DNA from: a virus | DNA: 20,463 bases | Direction: 5' to 3' (one strand) | Virus record (IMG/VR): IMGVR_UViG_3300031602_000055 | Location: 1-20,463 of that record | In this document: positions 1 through 9,210 of the stretch, one piece after another | Layout: the number at the start of each line of letters is the position of its first letter | Numbering within the stretch: position 1 is the stretch's first letter | Translations under genes and position numbers: made by a program | Notes under the pieces: model-generated | Told to the model about the DNA's origin: nothing | The model's input: only the letters and a program-made list of their open reading frames with translations | Databases searched by the model: none

Positions 1-24
1 ATATGATAAAGTTTTGTCTGCCAT
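1..24 (-). CDS. Start of an unidentified gene, cut by the left window edge
   Basis: An ATG on the minus strand at 24 opens a frame reading MADKTLSY that runs off the window. It lies 10 nt after the stop of the 806-aa repeat protein and follows an A/T-rich leader, like the other starts here. Only eight codons are visible, so no function can be given. By position it is probably another tail or late gene. The start itself is plausible but not proven. Confidence 0.45.
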
Positions 25-34
25 AATTATTTAT

Positions 35-2455
35 TTAAGGACATGATACTACTCCGTTACTATCTACTGAAGTTGCGTTAGTTGAAAAATATGCGTTCGT
101 TCCAGTTACTTGATTCACATAAACACCCGCTGGCACTACAGTTCCAGATTGATCACTGTAAATAACTATATTTGGTGCTGGGCCTGTTGCAATCGTGGTG
201 TAAATTGTTTCGTCTAATGTCCCGCTGTAAGTACAAGCTAAAGTAGGATTAGCTACTTCGTGAACTGAAAAAGGATAATATGTTACACAAGAAGTTACAG
301 CCACTACATTACCAGCTCCACCTGTAATACTTACAACAGTGTTATTGCTAGTTTTATAGAATCCATTAGCTAATGCAGTAGTTTTACAAGCGTCTGTATA
401 ACAAGCATCATTAACTATAGGGTCACCAGAATTATTATCATGTGTAAAGGTTGTGCTTGTTGATAATGCACACGCAGCGTTTATATCAGCCGCTACTACA
501 CTACTAGACCAAGACGTTCCTAAAGAAAATGTTCCAACTAAAGTAACGGCTCCAGCTGCATTTACTTGAATGTAAGTGGTTCCTGTTAATTTATAGAATC
601 CAGCTCCTAAAGTGGTTTGTCCAAAATTATCTGAATAAACAAAATTAGTAACAACTGGCAAAGCACTTGCTCCACTATGAAAATAAGGTAAATTTACAGT
701 TGTAGGACAAGCTAAAATTACTGATGTTTGTTTAGCGCCACTAGTATAACTTGTAGTAGGAGTACACTTAATAAGATCTACCACCTCTCCAGCCGGAGAA
801 GATGCTACTTCTAAAATATCTGTGTAAGTTTGACCAGAATCATTAGTTGCGCTATTATAAAATCCAGCAGGTAATGGATTGTTACCACACGCATCTGAAT
901 AAACTAAGTCACTAATTCTTGGTGAAGGATCTCCTGTAGCCATACCTCCAGTAGCATCATTAGTAAAATAATTTTGATTTAAAGCAAAACCACACGCTGT
1001 GTTTCCATTTGAATCTAGCAATCCACCAGACCAAGCTGTTTGAAAGGCAAAGCTTGAAGGCCCAGAAACTAATCCTGTTCCGCTTGTAACCTCTAAAAAC
1101 GATGTTGTATTAAGTTTATAAAACCCATTTCCTAAAACAGTAGTTAAAGCTGCATCAGAGTAAACGAATTCTCCAGAAGCTGGAAGTGCTCCAGATCCAC
1201 TGTGATAATACGTTTGATTTGCTGTGCTACTACAAGCTAAAGCTGTTGTAGATTGTATAGTTGAACTAGAATAAGATGAAGATGAAGCGCAAGTTGTAAT
1301 TGCCGTAACCACGCCATTAGCTACTTGAGCTACAGTAGTTGCGGTTATTTTATAAAATCCATTAGGCAACACTGTTGCTCCTGTATTATCTGAAAATACC
1401 CAGTTATGAAGTATAGGTAATACCACGCCAGCATTATTTCTATCAGTATATTGTTTAGCAAAAAATCCTGTTGCTCCCGAACCCGCACATGCAGATGCCG
1501 ATGAGCCGTTTTGTGCAATTGTGCTCGTTGACCATGACGGTAAGGCGGCTGGACAAACAATTTCTAATCCAAACACTGTTCCGGTACAAGGCCCTAAAGC
1601 TTTTAAATCCATAGTTTGAGGATTTGCATTTGGTTTAGGTATTACTAAAGAACTATATTCATTCGAACCTCCTCCTTGTACGTCTCCAGTATTTATAGTT
1701 ACAGATTCTGTTCCGTTTTGTACCCATGCATTACTAACTATTGCATCATAAAAATTATATAAAGTAGTGTTAGGTATTGACGGAAGGCATGCGTCAGCTG
1801 CATTACCTATAATTGTAAACGCATTAGCAACACCACTTGTTGTTTTTATATATCCGTTAGTAGGGCTTGCTAGCGCATTGTAACTAGTACTATCGTACAC
1901 ACCTCTAACACCATCAGGCACAGTAGCTGGGTTAAAATAAACAACCACAGATCCCACGTCAGTTCCTAAAGTTACATTTAAACTATAAGACCCCTTCCCT
2001 CCACTAGGTATAGTTATTTCGCCACACGAAACTGGACAAGTAGGGCAAGACGCAACCGCAGCTAAAGTTCCTCCACTTTGCACTCTAAAAGTATTAGTAC
2101 CACTAACCCTGTAAGTATCATCAGGAGCTTTAGTTTGCCCTGTTGCATCAGTATAAAGTCCAGTAGTAGTGTCAAAAGTAGTTCCTTGATCAATAAAATA
2201 AGTAACTCCTGTTTGACTTATACAACATAAATCAGAAGGAGTAGTATTAAATTCTAACACCTGGCTTACTGCACAAGTGCAATTAGCTGCTGCTGCTAGA
2301 ACACCACCCGTAAGCTCTCTATAAGTTGCAACTCCTTCAATAGGAGCTTGATAAAATCCGTCAGCTGCTAATGTAGTTAAAGCAGGGTCAGTATACACTG
2401 CTGTTGCTGCTGCGAAAGTAACTGCGTTTATATAAAATGTATTATCAGTTGCCAT
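35..2455 (-). CDS. Large repeat-containing virion protein, putative tail fibre/adhesin
   Basis: This 806-aa protein is rich in Thr, Ser, Ala, Gly and Asn and is built mainly of one repeat. Eight cores resembling VYSD..(G)TT.L..GFYK have their Y/FSD or YTD triplets near residues 21, 101, 354, 432, 519, 607, 686 and 766, a spacing of about 78-88 aa inside each block. Most later copies open with AC and close with a Cys after G.V....SC. Residues about 143-302 form a different, probably beta-sandwich region starting SCGEITIP and containing GSVVVYF. No signal peptide, membrane segment or enzyme motif is seen. It follows the muzzle-like gene by 4 nt, and that protein ends in the same repeats. I infer a surface-exposed tail fibre or receptor-binding protein; no chaperone domain is visible, and the exact family is not recognised. 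Confidence 0.7.
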   Translation of the reverse strand: MATDNTFYINAVTFAAATAVYTDPALTTLAADGFYQAPIEGVATYRELTGGVLAAAANCTCAVSQVLEFNTTPSDLCCISQTGVTYFIDQGTTFDTTTGLYTDATGQTKAPDDTYRVSGTNTFRVQSGGTLAAVASCPTCPVSCGEITIPSGGKGSYSLNVTLGTDVGSVVVYFNPATVPDGVRGVYDSTSYNALASPTNGYIKTTSGVANAFTIIGNAADACLPSIPNTTLYNFYDAIVSNAWVQNGTESVTINTGDVQGGGSNEYSSLVIPKPNANPQTMDLKALGPCTGTVFGLEIVCPAALPSWSTSTIAQNGSSASACAGSGATGFFAKQYTDRNNAGVVLPILHNWVFSDNTGATVLPNGFYKITATTVAQVANGVVTAITTCASSSSYSSSTIQSTTALACSSTANQTYYHSGSGALPASGEFVYSDAALTTVLGNGFYKLNTTSFLEVTSGTGLVSGPSSFAFQTAWSGGLLDSNGNTACGFALNQNYFTNDATGGMATGDPSPRISDLVYSDACGNNPLPAGFYNSATNDSGQTYTDILEVASSPAGEVVDLIKCTPTTSYTSGAKQTSVILACPTTVNLPYFHSGASALPVVTNFVYSDNFGQTTLGAGFYKLTGTTYIQVNAAGAVTLVGTFSLGTSWSSSVVAADINAACALSTSTTFTHDNNSGDPIVNDACYTDACKTTALANGFYKTSNNTVVSITGGAGNVVAVTSCVTYYPFSVHEVANPTLACTYSGTLDETIYTTIATGPAPNIVIYSDQSGTVVPAGVYVNQVTGTNAYFSTNATSVDSNGVVSCP
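41..1510 (-). repeat. Six diverged repeat units coding for residues about 316-805 of the 806-aa protein
   Basis: Six consecutive copies of the pattern AC...Y.H/T...VYSD...TT.L..GFYK...V...G.V...(S)C are coded here. They are clearly related in protein sequence but diverged at DNA level, so the array looks old rather than freshly amplified. Units such as residues 407-465 and 581-645 are the most alike, sharing YHSG or FHSG, ALP and FVYSD. One unit near 488-564 carries an insert and has a longer period. Confidence 0.75.
2036..2437 (-). repeat. Two N-terminal repeat units (residues about 7-140) of the 806-aa protein
   Basis: Residues 7-62 and 85-140 are two copies of a related subtype: Y-I/F-(D/N)...TF...(T)..VYTD...T..A..G/T-Y....R...GG.LAA.A.C..C. 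A Cys-Cys motif (SDLCCIS) lies between them. This subtype matches the first repeat in the C-terminus of the neighbouring 1599-aa protein, which has SFATATAVFTD against TFAAATAVYTD here. Confidence 0.7.
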
Positions 2456-2459
2456 ATAA

Positions 2460-2927
2460 TTATAAAAAAGTTTCTGTTACCATTCCGTCATTATTAACAT
2501 ATATTAATAAAGTAGCACTAATCTTATAATAACCTATTCCTAGTTTAGTCGTTCCTTTATCGTCTGAATATACAAAATTATTTATTACAGGAGCTCCCGT
2601 TCCACCATTATGATAATAAGTTTGACCTAAAGCCAAACCGCTTGCTCCAGACCTTGTTGTTGACATTACAGATGATGCATACGAAGAGTATGTACATCCT
2701 GTGCAACAAACTTCATCTGCTGTAGTAGCAAAGCATAAAGGTATTGTTGTTCCGCATGGCGCACATGAAAATCCTAATCCTAAAACTCCTGCCGCTTGTT
2801 CTCTCACAGAGTTAGCAGCTTGATAAAACTGATTAGGTGCTTTAGTATGTAGCGTTTCATCGGTAAATACAGCTGTCGCTGTTGCAAAAGAAGTTGTATC
2901 TAAATAATAAGTTGCTGAAGGCCCCGA
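2460..2927 (-). repeat. Repeat module at the C-terminus of the muzzle-like protein (residues about 1445-1599)
   Basis: The last 155 residues of the 1599-aa protein hold one subtype-A repeat (TSFATATAVFTD, core near 1465), a CC...C linker (DEVCCTGC) and one subtype-B repeat (YYHNGG then NNFVYSDDKGTTKLGIGYYK, core near 1564). The same order, subtype A then Cys-Cys linker then subtype B, makes up most of the next protein. This suggests duplication or exchange between the two genes. Confidence 0.75.
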
Positions 2928-5900
2928 GCAACAAGCTATAGCGGCAGTTGATCCTGTTCTTAAAATTAGAGCATGCACAGTTCTTAAATCCCAAGTCAAA
3001 TATAAATATGCAAAATTACTTGGATTATTATAAGTAAAACTTGCTTGATATAATCCTGTAGAAGGATTAGTAATAGGAACTACATCAGAAGAGTTACCTT
3101 CTATATTTACCCATTGCGCTGGTGTGTAATCAAACGGAGTTACAAATCTTCTAAATTTATGTATCGCTGGATCAAAAACAAAATCATCAAAGTCTTTTTT
3201 ATTAGACTGCATCGTGATTGTTGCACCAGATGGAGGAAATATTCCTATTGATGATACACCAGTAGTTTCGATGTATACTCCACCTATATTTGCAGTGTCT
3301 GTATTTAATTGAATTAATTCACTAGAAACAGGACTTGTAAACGTACCTTGTTTCCAGAAAAATTCATTATGTATAAATTTACCTACATCTTGCGGAGAGC
3401 CCAATACCATTTGTCTAATTATTAAAGGCGTAGCAGCTGGACATTTAGGTGTAATATCAAAAGACGCAGTTCCTGTAGGGGTAATTGTTACCACTGCTGT
3501 TGTTGGTGTGGTAGAATTTTTAACAAAACTAACAGAACTATTCCCTGTAATGTCTTGATTTATTACGCCAACACTATTCCAAACCACACTCAAGTTAACC
3601 GTTCCAGTTACAATGAAATCAAAAACAACTGATCCTTGTGCTGTGCCTAAATTTAAAGTATTAGAAGATGCGTCTGTAACATTTTGTCTAGATATTGTTG
3701 CTCCACAATTTATTGGAACAATTCCCGCTGGAATAGCGGTAGAATTATTTGACAACACATATTCATTCATATAAGGATCGTATCCTCCTAATTTTTGTGT
3801 CCCAAAATCTTGTGTAAACATATCTCTAAAAAAACCTCTCATTCCTGTTTCAGAAATTACTGTTAATTGTTCGGAAGGCCCATCACCTTGTAATCTTAAA
3901 ACAACATTTCTTTTAGAGTCGGTAAAATATTTATCAAAACCATATGAAACAAAACTTTCAGGGTTTTTACTTATACCGTATTCCTCTATTCTTGCTATCT
4001 GATTACCTAATACCTCTGCGGTGTTAGTGATAGCTCCTCCAGCAGCAGCACTAGAAAGTAAATTTTTACCTGCTAAAACGTAAGAAACTTTATCTTCTTG
4101 TAAAACTAGAATATTTGTTTCTCTTGCGTGTAATATTTCTATACTCCCATAACTAACTTCTAAATCTTTAAAATTAACGAGTCCTAAGTTAAATTCGTTT
4201 AGCTTGTTAATATTAGTTTCTTCATTAAAAGTCCCGCTGTAAGTTAACCCAGCAAATCTATCAGCTTTTTTAAAATCTTGAGAAGATACAGATGTAACTC
4301 TTTGTCCTAAATTAAATGATTGACCTACTAATGAGTCTTGAACTTTAAAACTTTCTACGCCATTTCCAAAAGAATAACAATCAAAAAAACCTAGGTTAAC
4401 TATTGCTGGAAGCAAGTCAGTTTGCGCTTGGTCTGTTGCTGAAGTTCCTGACATATGTCGATTGTTTGTTATATCATAACAAGTATCGTTTTCATAATAT
4501 ATATCATTATCAATATCAATAGGAGTAGTTTCAAAAATCATTAAAGAATCCGCAATCTGTACTGTTATTCTTCCATTAGCACAAGAATTTCTGTGACCAG
4601 CACACCCACTTACTCCACTTAATATAATTAATTGTAATTTATTTGAAGTGTCAGGAACTTGACCATTACTTGTTATAAATTGGTATTGGTTAGTCCCTCT
4701 GATGTTTGCTGGAAAAGTAGTGCCTATGGTATTGTTATATACGTTGTTTGGATCAGCGCCATCGTCAAAATTAGTAATATCTCCTCCTTTAAAATCAATA
4801 CCTTCTCCATTAACAAAATCAAACATATTGTTATAATCTTGGCTTGCTTGAAATGTTCTAACATAAGTGTAAATTACTCTTCCACAGGGTTTGTTAGTTC
4901 CGTTTTGTCCTCTTCTACTAAATTCAATATCAAACGTTACTAAACTTCCCGCTGGAAGCACTAAGTTTGTGTCAGTCTGCCCGTCAGCTGATTCAAAAAA
5001 ACAATCTAATTTTACTCCAGGGAAACTTGATCCTGATACAAAACATACATTCTGTCTCCCACTATCAAAAAAATTAGACTTTTCTGAAGTGTCAACATTA
5101 AAAGAGGTAGGCTTCATCTTCATATACAGTCCTGCCATTTCAGCAATGTAAGGCTTTACATCACCATCTTCAATGTTTGCTTTTGGGGTTAGGAAGTTTC
5201 GTTGCTGAGCATCTACGCTTAACACCTCTGCAACCGCTAACCCTAGAAGAGCTCCGGTGCTATCCGCTTTTATTCTTAATATATCTCCTGTTCTTGCTTT
5301 ATTTTGATTTTGTCCCTCTAACTTAAAGTATATTGAATTGTCTGTAGAGTCCGAATAATAAAAATTACTATATATTGTTTCATAAGGCCCTTCAGCCTTT
5401 TTTACTACAAATTTATATTTAGTAGCCCATTGTGGCGGGTTTTGTAAAGGCGGAATCGTAACTTTAATTGAATTTTGAAATACCGCATTACTAGCAGGAA
5501 CAAAAACGGTCGGATCAATTCCTTGTGAAACTAAAGCTGTAGTGCTTCTTAAGTATTCATCCATGTAAACTATTCCAACTTCATAGTTTCTATTACTATG
5601 TAAACTTTGAATACTAGCGTTTTGTATAAACTGAGCTGATGCGTTAACCATTGAGTAATATGCAAATAATGGAGCAGCAAAAGGCGGCCCTTCAACATCA
5701 GAAAACCTCATTGCTGGAAGTTGTAATGAAATTGTGTCAGCAAGAGTTGTGATTAATATCCCTTGGTTTAATCCAGTAATACCCGCTTCATCTTTTTGCC
5801 AAGTAATATCAGCATTATCTTCAGCAGGGTTTTGAACGCTACAATTAAAAGTGTCTGTAAATGTTGTACCTGCGGCACAATTACCTACTGTTTGAAATCC

Positions 5901-7259
5901 AGTAACAATAGCAGCTTTAAAACTATCGCTAAGCGCCATTTCTTGAACGCTAGAAAAGGTTTGAGGTATAGTGTAAATAACGTCTATTGTCGTAGAGCCT
6001 TGGTTACCTGAGACAGTTCCACTGTTTCCAGTGTATTTATTTTTTAAATAAGTAAGAGAAATTCCAAAAAAAGCTCCTATTTTTAAATTGTTTTTTACGC
6101 CAGATAAATCAAGAATTACTGTTGAAGAAGGGATAACTTGAGTTGTGTCAATAGTATAGTTAAGTCCGGCAGAGAATGTAGTATCAATTTCATCACTACT
6201 TATAGGTACATCTGTTAGTTCTGCTGAATAAGTTATTCTACAATTTATTCCATTAGAATCTATAATATCTCTTCCATCTTCATAATTACCATAAACTAAT
6301 CTGTTAGCCATTATAGTCTGAGCTTTAGCAACTAATGGCACATTGTCATATAATCTTAATAATTCGCTTTCTGGTAAAATAGTATATATTTTACTATTAC
6401 TAAATGCTTGAGTTTGAATTGAATTGTCTGACCAACCAAAATCTGCTTTCTTAAATTTTTCAATTACATTAAGAGTATTGCTGTTGGCAAACTTAAATAT
6501 TAAATCTACGCCTATTACATTACTGCTTCCTGTATTGAAAGCAATAGTTACAGCGTTATAAATATTCAGCATTCCTTTATTTAAATTTGTAGCGGGGTCA
6601 TAAGTAAATACTCCTGGAGCAAATGCTATGTCACTAAACTGAGACAACGCACTGTATTCTTCATCTTGATATTTATACCTGTAAGCAAAAGAAATCATAC
6701 GGGTTTCCATAAAATTTGCTTCTGTAGCTTGAGTAAATAAAGTAATGGTAGGCGCTGCTAATGGTGGCTGAACAATTACATTAATATCAGCTTCTGTAAC
6801 AGCAGGGTAAGCTTTAGTAACATTAATCTTTCTAGGAGGATTTTTGTCATCTGTAAAAAACAACAAATCTCCTATTTTATTAACGCCTGTAATTAAAAAT
6901 TTAGAGTCAAAGTTTAATACATTTCCTGCATCTGTTACATGATAATTAAGTAAAGTTGTTTTAGTGTCAAAAGATACAATCATATCTGCTGTATCTGAAG
7001 TAACAAACCAATACATGGTTTCATTAGCTCCATCATCATACGCTCCTATACACTCAGCGTTTGTTAAAACGGTATTATTAAACAGTAAAGTTGTAATTTG
7101 TGTGTTTCCTTTAGAGTTCTCTAAAGCACCTATCTCTGTGGTCTCTGTAGCTCCTAACCTTACGTTAAGCGCTTCAATGTATTCACCTGGTGGAACTAAT
7201 CGTTCATCCACGCTTTGGTTCATTCGACCAGCGATAAAATTTGTTGTTACTATTGGCAT
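2460..7259 (-). CDS. Tail nozzle/muzzle-type protein (P22 gp10-like role) with C-terminal repeats
   Basis: This 1599-aa protein is the largest in the window. Its N-terminus (NFIAGRMNQSVDERLVPPGEY, then ALNVRLGATETTEIGALEN) and the later LLFFTDDKNPPRKINV near 131-147 fit proteins that form the distal tube of short phage tails, such as P22 gp10, T7 gp12 or the crAss muzzle. The middle to late part has a propeller-like stretch including FVSYGFDKYFTDSKRNVVLRL and GGYDPYMNEYVLS near 1158. A beta-sandwich-like segment (about 1184-1273, starting NCGATIS) and two fibre-type repeats (1445-1599) are appended. It starts 1 nt after the stop of the ring-like gene and precedes the repeat protein by 4 nt. 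The role is inferred from motifs, size and order; a tail-hub or receptor-binding function is a possible alternative. Confidence 0.7.
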   Translation of the reverse strand: MPIVTTNFIAGRMNQSVDERLVPPGEYIEALNVRLGATETTEIGALENSKGNTQITTLLFNNTVLTNAECIGAYDDGANETMYWFVTSDTADMIVSFDTKTTLLNYHVTDAGNVLNFDSKFLITGVNKIGDLLFFTDDKNPPRKINVTKAYPAVTEADINVIVQPPLAAPTITLFTQATEANFMETRMISFAYRYKYQDEEYSALSQFSDIAFAPGVFTYDPATNLNKGMLNIYNAVTIAFNTGSSNVIGVDLIFKFANSNTLNVIEKFKKADFGWSDNSIQTQAFSNSKIYTILPESELLRLYDNVPLVAKAQTIMANRLVYGNYEDGRDIIDSNGINCRITYSAELTDVPISSDEIDTTFSAGLNYTIDTTQVIPSSTVILDLSGVKNNLKIGAFFGISLTYLKNKYTGNSGTVSGNQGSTTIDVIYTIPQTFSSVQEMALSDSFKAAIVTGFQTVGNCAAGTTFTDTFNCSVQNPAEDNADITWQKDEAGITGLNQGILITTLADTISLQLPAMRFSDVEGPPFAAPLFAYYSMVNASAQFIQNASIQSLHSNRNYEVGIVYMDEYLRSTTALVSQGIDPTVFVPASNAVFQNSIKVTIPPLQNPPQWATKYKFVVKKAEGPYETIYSNFYYSDSTDNSIYFKLEGQNQNKARTGDILRIKADSTGALLGLAVAEVLSVDAQQRNFLTPKANIEDGDVKPYIAEMAGLYMKMKPTSFNVDTSEKSNFFDSGRQNVCFVSGSSFPGVKLDCFFESADGQTDTNLVLPAGSLVTFDIEFSRRGQNGTNKPCGRVIYTYVRTFQASQDYNNMFDFVNGEGIDFKGGDITNFDDGADPNNVYNNTIGTTFPANIRGTNQYQFITSNGQVPDTSNKLQLIILSGVSGCAGHRNSCANGRITVQIADSLMIFETTPIDIDNDIYYENDTCYDITNNRHMSGTSATDQAQTDLLPAIVNLGFFDCYSFGNGVESFKVQDSLVGQSFNLGQRVTSVSSQDFKKADRFAGLTYSGTFNEETNINKLNEFNLGLVNFKDLEVSYGSIEILHARETNILVLQEDKVSYVLAGKNLLSSAAAGGAITNTAEVLGNQIARIEEYGISKNPESFVSYGFDKYFTDSKRNVVLRLQGDGPSEQLTVISETGMRGFFRDMFTQDFGTQKLGGYDPYMNEYVLSNNSTAIPAGIVPINCGATISRQNVTDASSNTLNLGTAQGSVVFDFIVTGTVNLSVVWNSVGVINQDITGNSSVSFVKNSTTPTTAVVTITPTGTASFDITPKCPAATPLIIRQMVLGSPQDVGKFIHNEFFWKQGTFTSPVSSELIQLNTDTANIGGVYIETTGVSSIGIFPPSGATITMQSNKKDFDDFVFDPAIHKFRRFVTPFDYTPAQWVNIEGNSSDVVPITNPSTGLYQASFTYNNPSNFAYLYLTWDLRTVHALILRTGSTAAIACCSGPSATYYLDTTSFATATAVFTDETLHTKAPNQFYQAANSVREQAAGVLGLGFSCAPCGTTIPLCFATTADEVCCTGCTYSSYASSVMSTTRSGASGLALGQTYYHNGGTGAPVINNFVYSDDKGTTKLGIGYYKISATLLIYVNNDGMVTETFL

Positions 7260-7260
7260 C

Positions 7261-8181
7261 TTACTTTATCCATTTGTCCTTTCCTCTCATGCTCATCATA
7301 AGTCTTCCAGGGTGAATATTACTTAATCTAATTTTAGCATTTCTTAATAAAGAAGATTTGTCTTTTCTAGCTCTATTTACTATGTATTCTTGAACCCCCA
7401 TTTTAGAGTTTAAAATAGAGTATTTAATATATGCATATATAAATTCTTCAAATAATTTATTTACACTTATATTTCCATCCACACCTTGTTCCATACCATC
7501 TGAAACATATTCTAAAACTATTGAATTTCCAGACTGAGCTGAACTAAAATTAATAACTCCTCTAGCTTTATCTATTGAGAAGGTCTTATTTTGGTTTGCC
7601 GTTTCTGTGTTTAATCCAAATCTTGCTCCTACTGCATAATCAAAATACCAATTTCCATCTACACAATGACCTTCTTGGCCATTATAAGGGCTGTTTGCGT
7701 TTAGGTATATACTAGTTGCTCCACTTCTAAAAGACATATCTAATTCTGAATCCTGAGGCTTTAAAACATTACCATCTTGATCATAAATAATCTTACCATC
7801 ATTATCTTGTAGGTAAGTACTAGCCCAACCTGTTTGTATGTTTTCTGTTAATGGAAGTAAAACTCCATTTACAAATTGAGATATTCTTACCCAGTTAACA
7901 TAGTCAGACGGAAGAATAAACTTTAATTCTTCACCTAAATCCATTTGCAACACCTTAATCTCTTTCATTGCATCATAGTTCAATTCTTGAACACCACGTT
8001 TTGCGTGAAATAAAACTTGGTATCTTTCTATGTTATTTACAAGAGAATTATTTCCTTGATACATTAACATAAAATTATTCACTACTTCATCTAACGATAC
8101 ATACTGGTAGGATCCCCAGTTTTTAGCTTCTGGAACTGCTCCTGAATTTGCGTAATATGCGTAATCATTTATATATGCCAT
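7261..8181 (-). CDS. Connector/ring-like tail adaptor protein
   Basis: This 306-aa protein has an N-terminal helical part around residues 28-100 with VSLDEVVNNFMLMYQGN, RYQVLFHAKRGVQELNYDA and LGEELKFILPSDYVNWVRIS. A central stretch carries YDQDGNVL and a Gly/Asn-rich segment. The C-terminus is helical and basic (NAKIRLSNIHPGRLMMSMRGKDKWIK, about 281-306). The helical N-terminus followed by LPSDYV is typical of head-to-tail connector or ring proteins in short-tailed Bacteroidetes phages, including crAss-like phages. The gene sits between the other adaptor-like gene (3 nt before) and the muzzle-like gene (1 nt after), where ring proteins are expected. The family call is from memory of such proteins and is not confirmed. 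The ATG start follows an A/T-rich stretch. Confidence 0.6.
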   Translation of the reverse strand: MAYINDYAYYANSGAVPEAKNWGSYQYVSLDEVVNNFMLMYQGNNSLVNNIERYQVLFHAKRGVQELNYDAMKEIKVLQMDLGEELKFILPSDYVNWVRISQFVNGVLLPLTENIQTGWASTYLQDNDGKIIYDQDGNVLKPQDSELDMSFRSGATSIYLNANSPYNGQEGHCVDGNWYFDYAVGARFGLNTETANQNKTFSIDKARGVINFSSAQSGNSIVLEYVSDGMEQGVDGNISVNKLFEEFIYAYIKYSILNSKMGVQEYIVNRARKDKSSLLRNAKIRLSNIHPGRLMMSMRGKDKWIK

Positions 8182-8184
8182 ATC

Positions 8185-9195
8185 CTATCCTTGTGTTTGA
8201 TTATCTTCATTGATTTCTTGTATTCCAAATTGATTTACAGCTGGCTCTCTAATTTCTATACCTATGTATTGACAAATTTTAGCTACAAGGCCTGGTTCGT
8301 CAGACAATGGTAATTCAAAATCTTGATAATCAGCTGCCGCTGAATTGAATACTGGTGCTCCACCTGCAAGTACACTTGCGTATGTCCAGTTAGGAGGTAA
8401 AGGGTATCTTACATATTCCGCAATCATCGAACCACCTGTGGTTAATGATGTAGGGTATACTGTGATGCTATTGCCTACTTTCCCTGTTGTTGAGTCTCCT
8501 GTTATACCTGTTGTTGCTCCACCTAACACATAAGCAGGATACCCTACAGATGGTGCTGTTAATGGAGAATTATTTAGGTAAAATATTTTATTTTGATTTA
8601 CTCTTTCAGCCTCTACTATTCCAGCTGTCGTAAATATAGAATATGTGTTTCCGCTTGCAGATGCTGGAACAGTTACAGGAAATATATTTGAGCTTAATGT
8701 TAATTGTGTTAAACTATCAACGCTTACTACATAAGCACTAAAACCTTTGTACGTGCTACTAGCTGTTGTATTAACTATTATTTGTCCAGGAAGTACGCCA
8801 CTAGCTGCAAATGCAGCTGTAGAATCGCCTACTAGATTATTAACACTGTTTAAATTGTTTGTTCCAGAAGTTATAAAATTAGGATAATTATTTATTTTAC
8901 TTATAAAGTAATAATCATCCGGCAAAAAGTACATACTATTACCTTGTTTTATCAACCCTTTAGTTACAGAAAATTCATCTATAACCTCTACTAAACTTTT
9001 TACTATATCAGCATATCCTGTTCCTGATACTCTTTGGTTTTGTTTTACTATCCAACTATTATATTGATAAAAGTAATCTTCAAACAAATCCATTTGTGCT
9101 TGTTGAGCATATAGATTAAAGTCTTGTGGAGCTATGTATCCATAATTGTTTTTATTGGCAATAGCTAAAACTGTATTTCTAACCGAGTTAATCAT
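8185..9195 (-). CDS. Adaptor/ring-like head-tail joining protein
   Basis: This 336-aa protein has an N-terminal helical region (NYGYIAPQDFNLYAQQAQMDL, about 17-37) and a hydrophobic LPDDYYFISKINNYP near 91-105. A small beta domain lies at about 118-188 (VGDSTAAFAASGVLPGQIIVNTT through YSI). Then come NQNKIFYLNN and the conserved-looking tail YQDFELPLSDEPGLVAKICQY near 290-310. Similar architecture occurs in adaptor or ring proteins between portal and tail tube in short-tailed phages of Bacteroidetes. It is the first gene after a terminator and a TAnnTTTG promoter, so it probably opens the tail operon 8185-9195, 7261-8181, 2460-7259, 35-2455. The role is inferred from context and general resemblance. 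It ends in TAG. Confidence 0.55.
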   Translation of the reverse strand: MINSVRNTVLAIANKNNYGYIAPQDFNLYAQQAQMDLFEDYFYQYNSWIVKQNQRVSGTGYADIVKSLVEVIDEFSVTKGLIKQGNSMYFLPDDYYFISKINNYPNFITSGTNNLNSVNNLVGDSTAAFAASGVLPGQIIVNTTASSTYKGFSAYVVSVDSLTQLTLSSNIFPVTVPASASGNTYSIFTTAGIVEAERVNQNKIFYLNNSPLTAPSVGYPAYVLGGATTGITGDSTTGKVGNSITVYPTSLTTGGSMIAEYVRYPLPPNWTYASVLAGGAPVFNSAAADYQDFELPLSDEPGLVAKICQYIGIEIREPAVNQFGIQEINEDNQTQG

Positions 9196-9210
9196 CTCAA
9201 AATCTTTTTA

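Noticed and set aside
1345-1560. Minus-strand 71-aa frame inside the 806-aa protein
   Set aside because: It is fully inside a repeat-coding gene in another frame and shows no independent signals.
2447-2470. Slippery heptamer T-TTT-TTA just before the stop of the muzzle-like gene, possibly fusing it to the repeat protein
   Set aside because: The heptamer is in the correct phase, but a -1 shift leads to a stop after a short extension; the repeat protein lies in the +1 frame. The ATG of the next gene is 4 nt away and explains its expression.
4659-7326. Plus-strand open frames at 4659-4943, 4891-5151, 5796-6011 and 6964-7326
   Set aside because: They lie opposite the muzzle-like gene, one running slightly past its start into the adjacent ring-like gene. 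They have low-complexity Ser/Val/Ile-rich sequences and no leader or partner genes, and look like shadows of the real frame.
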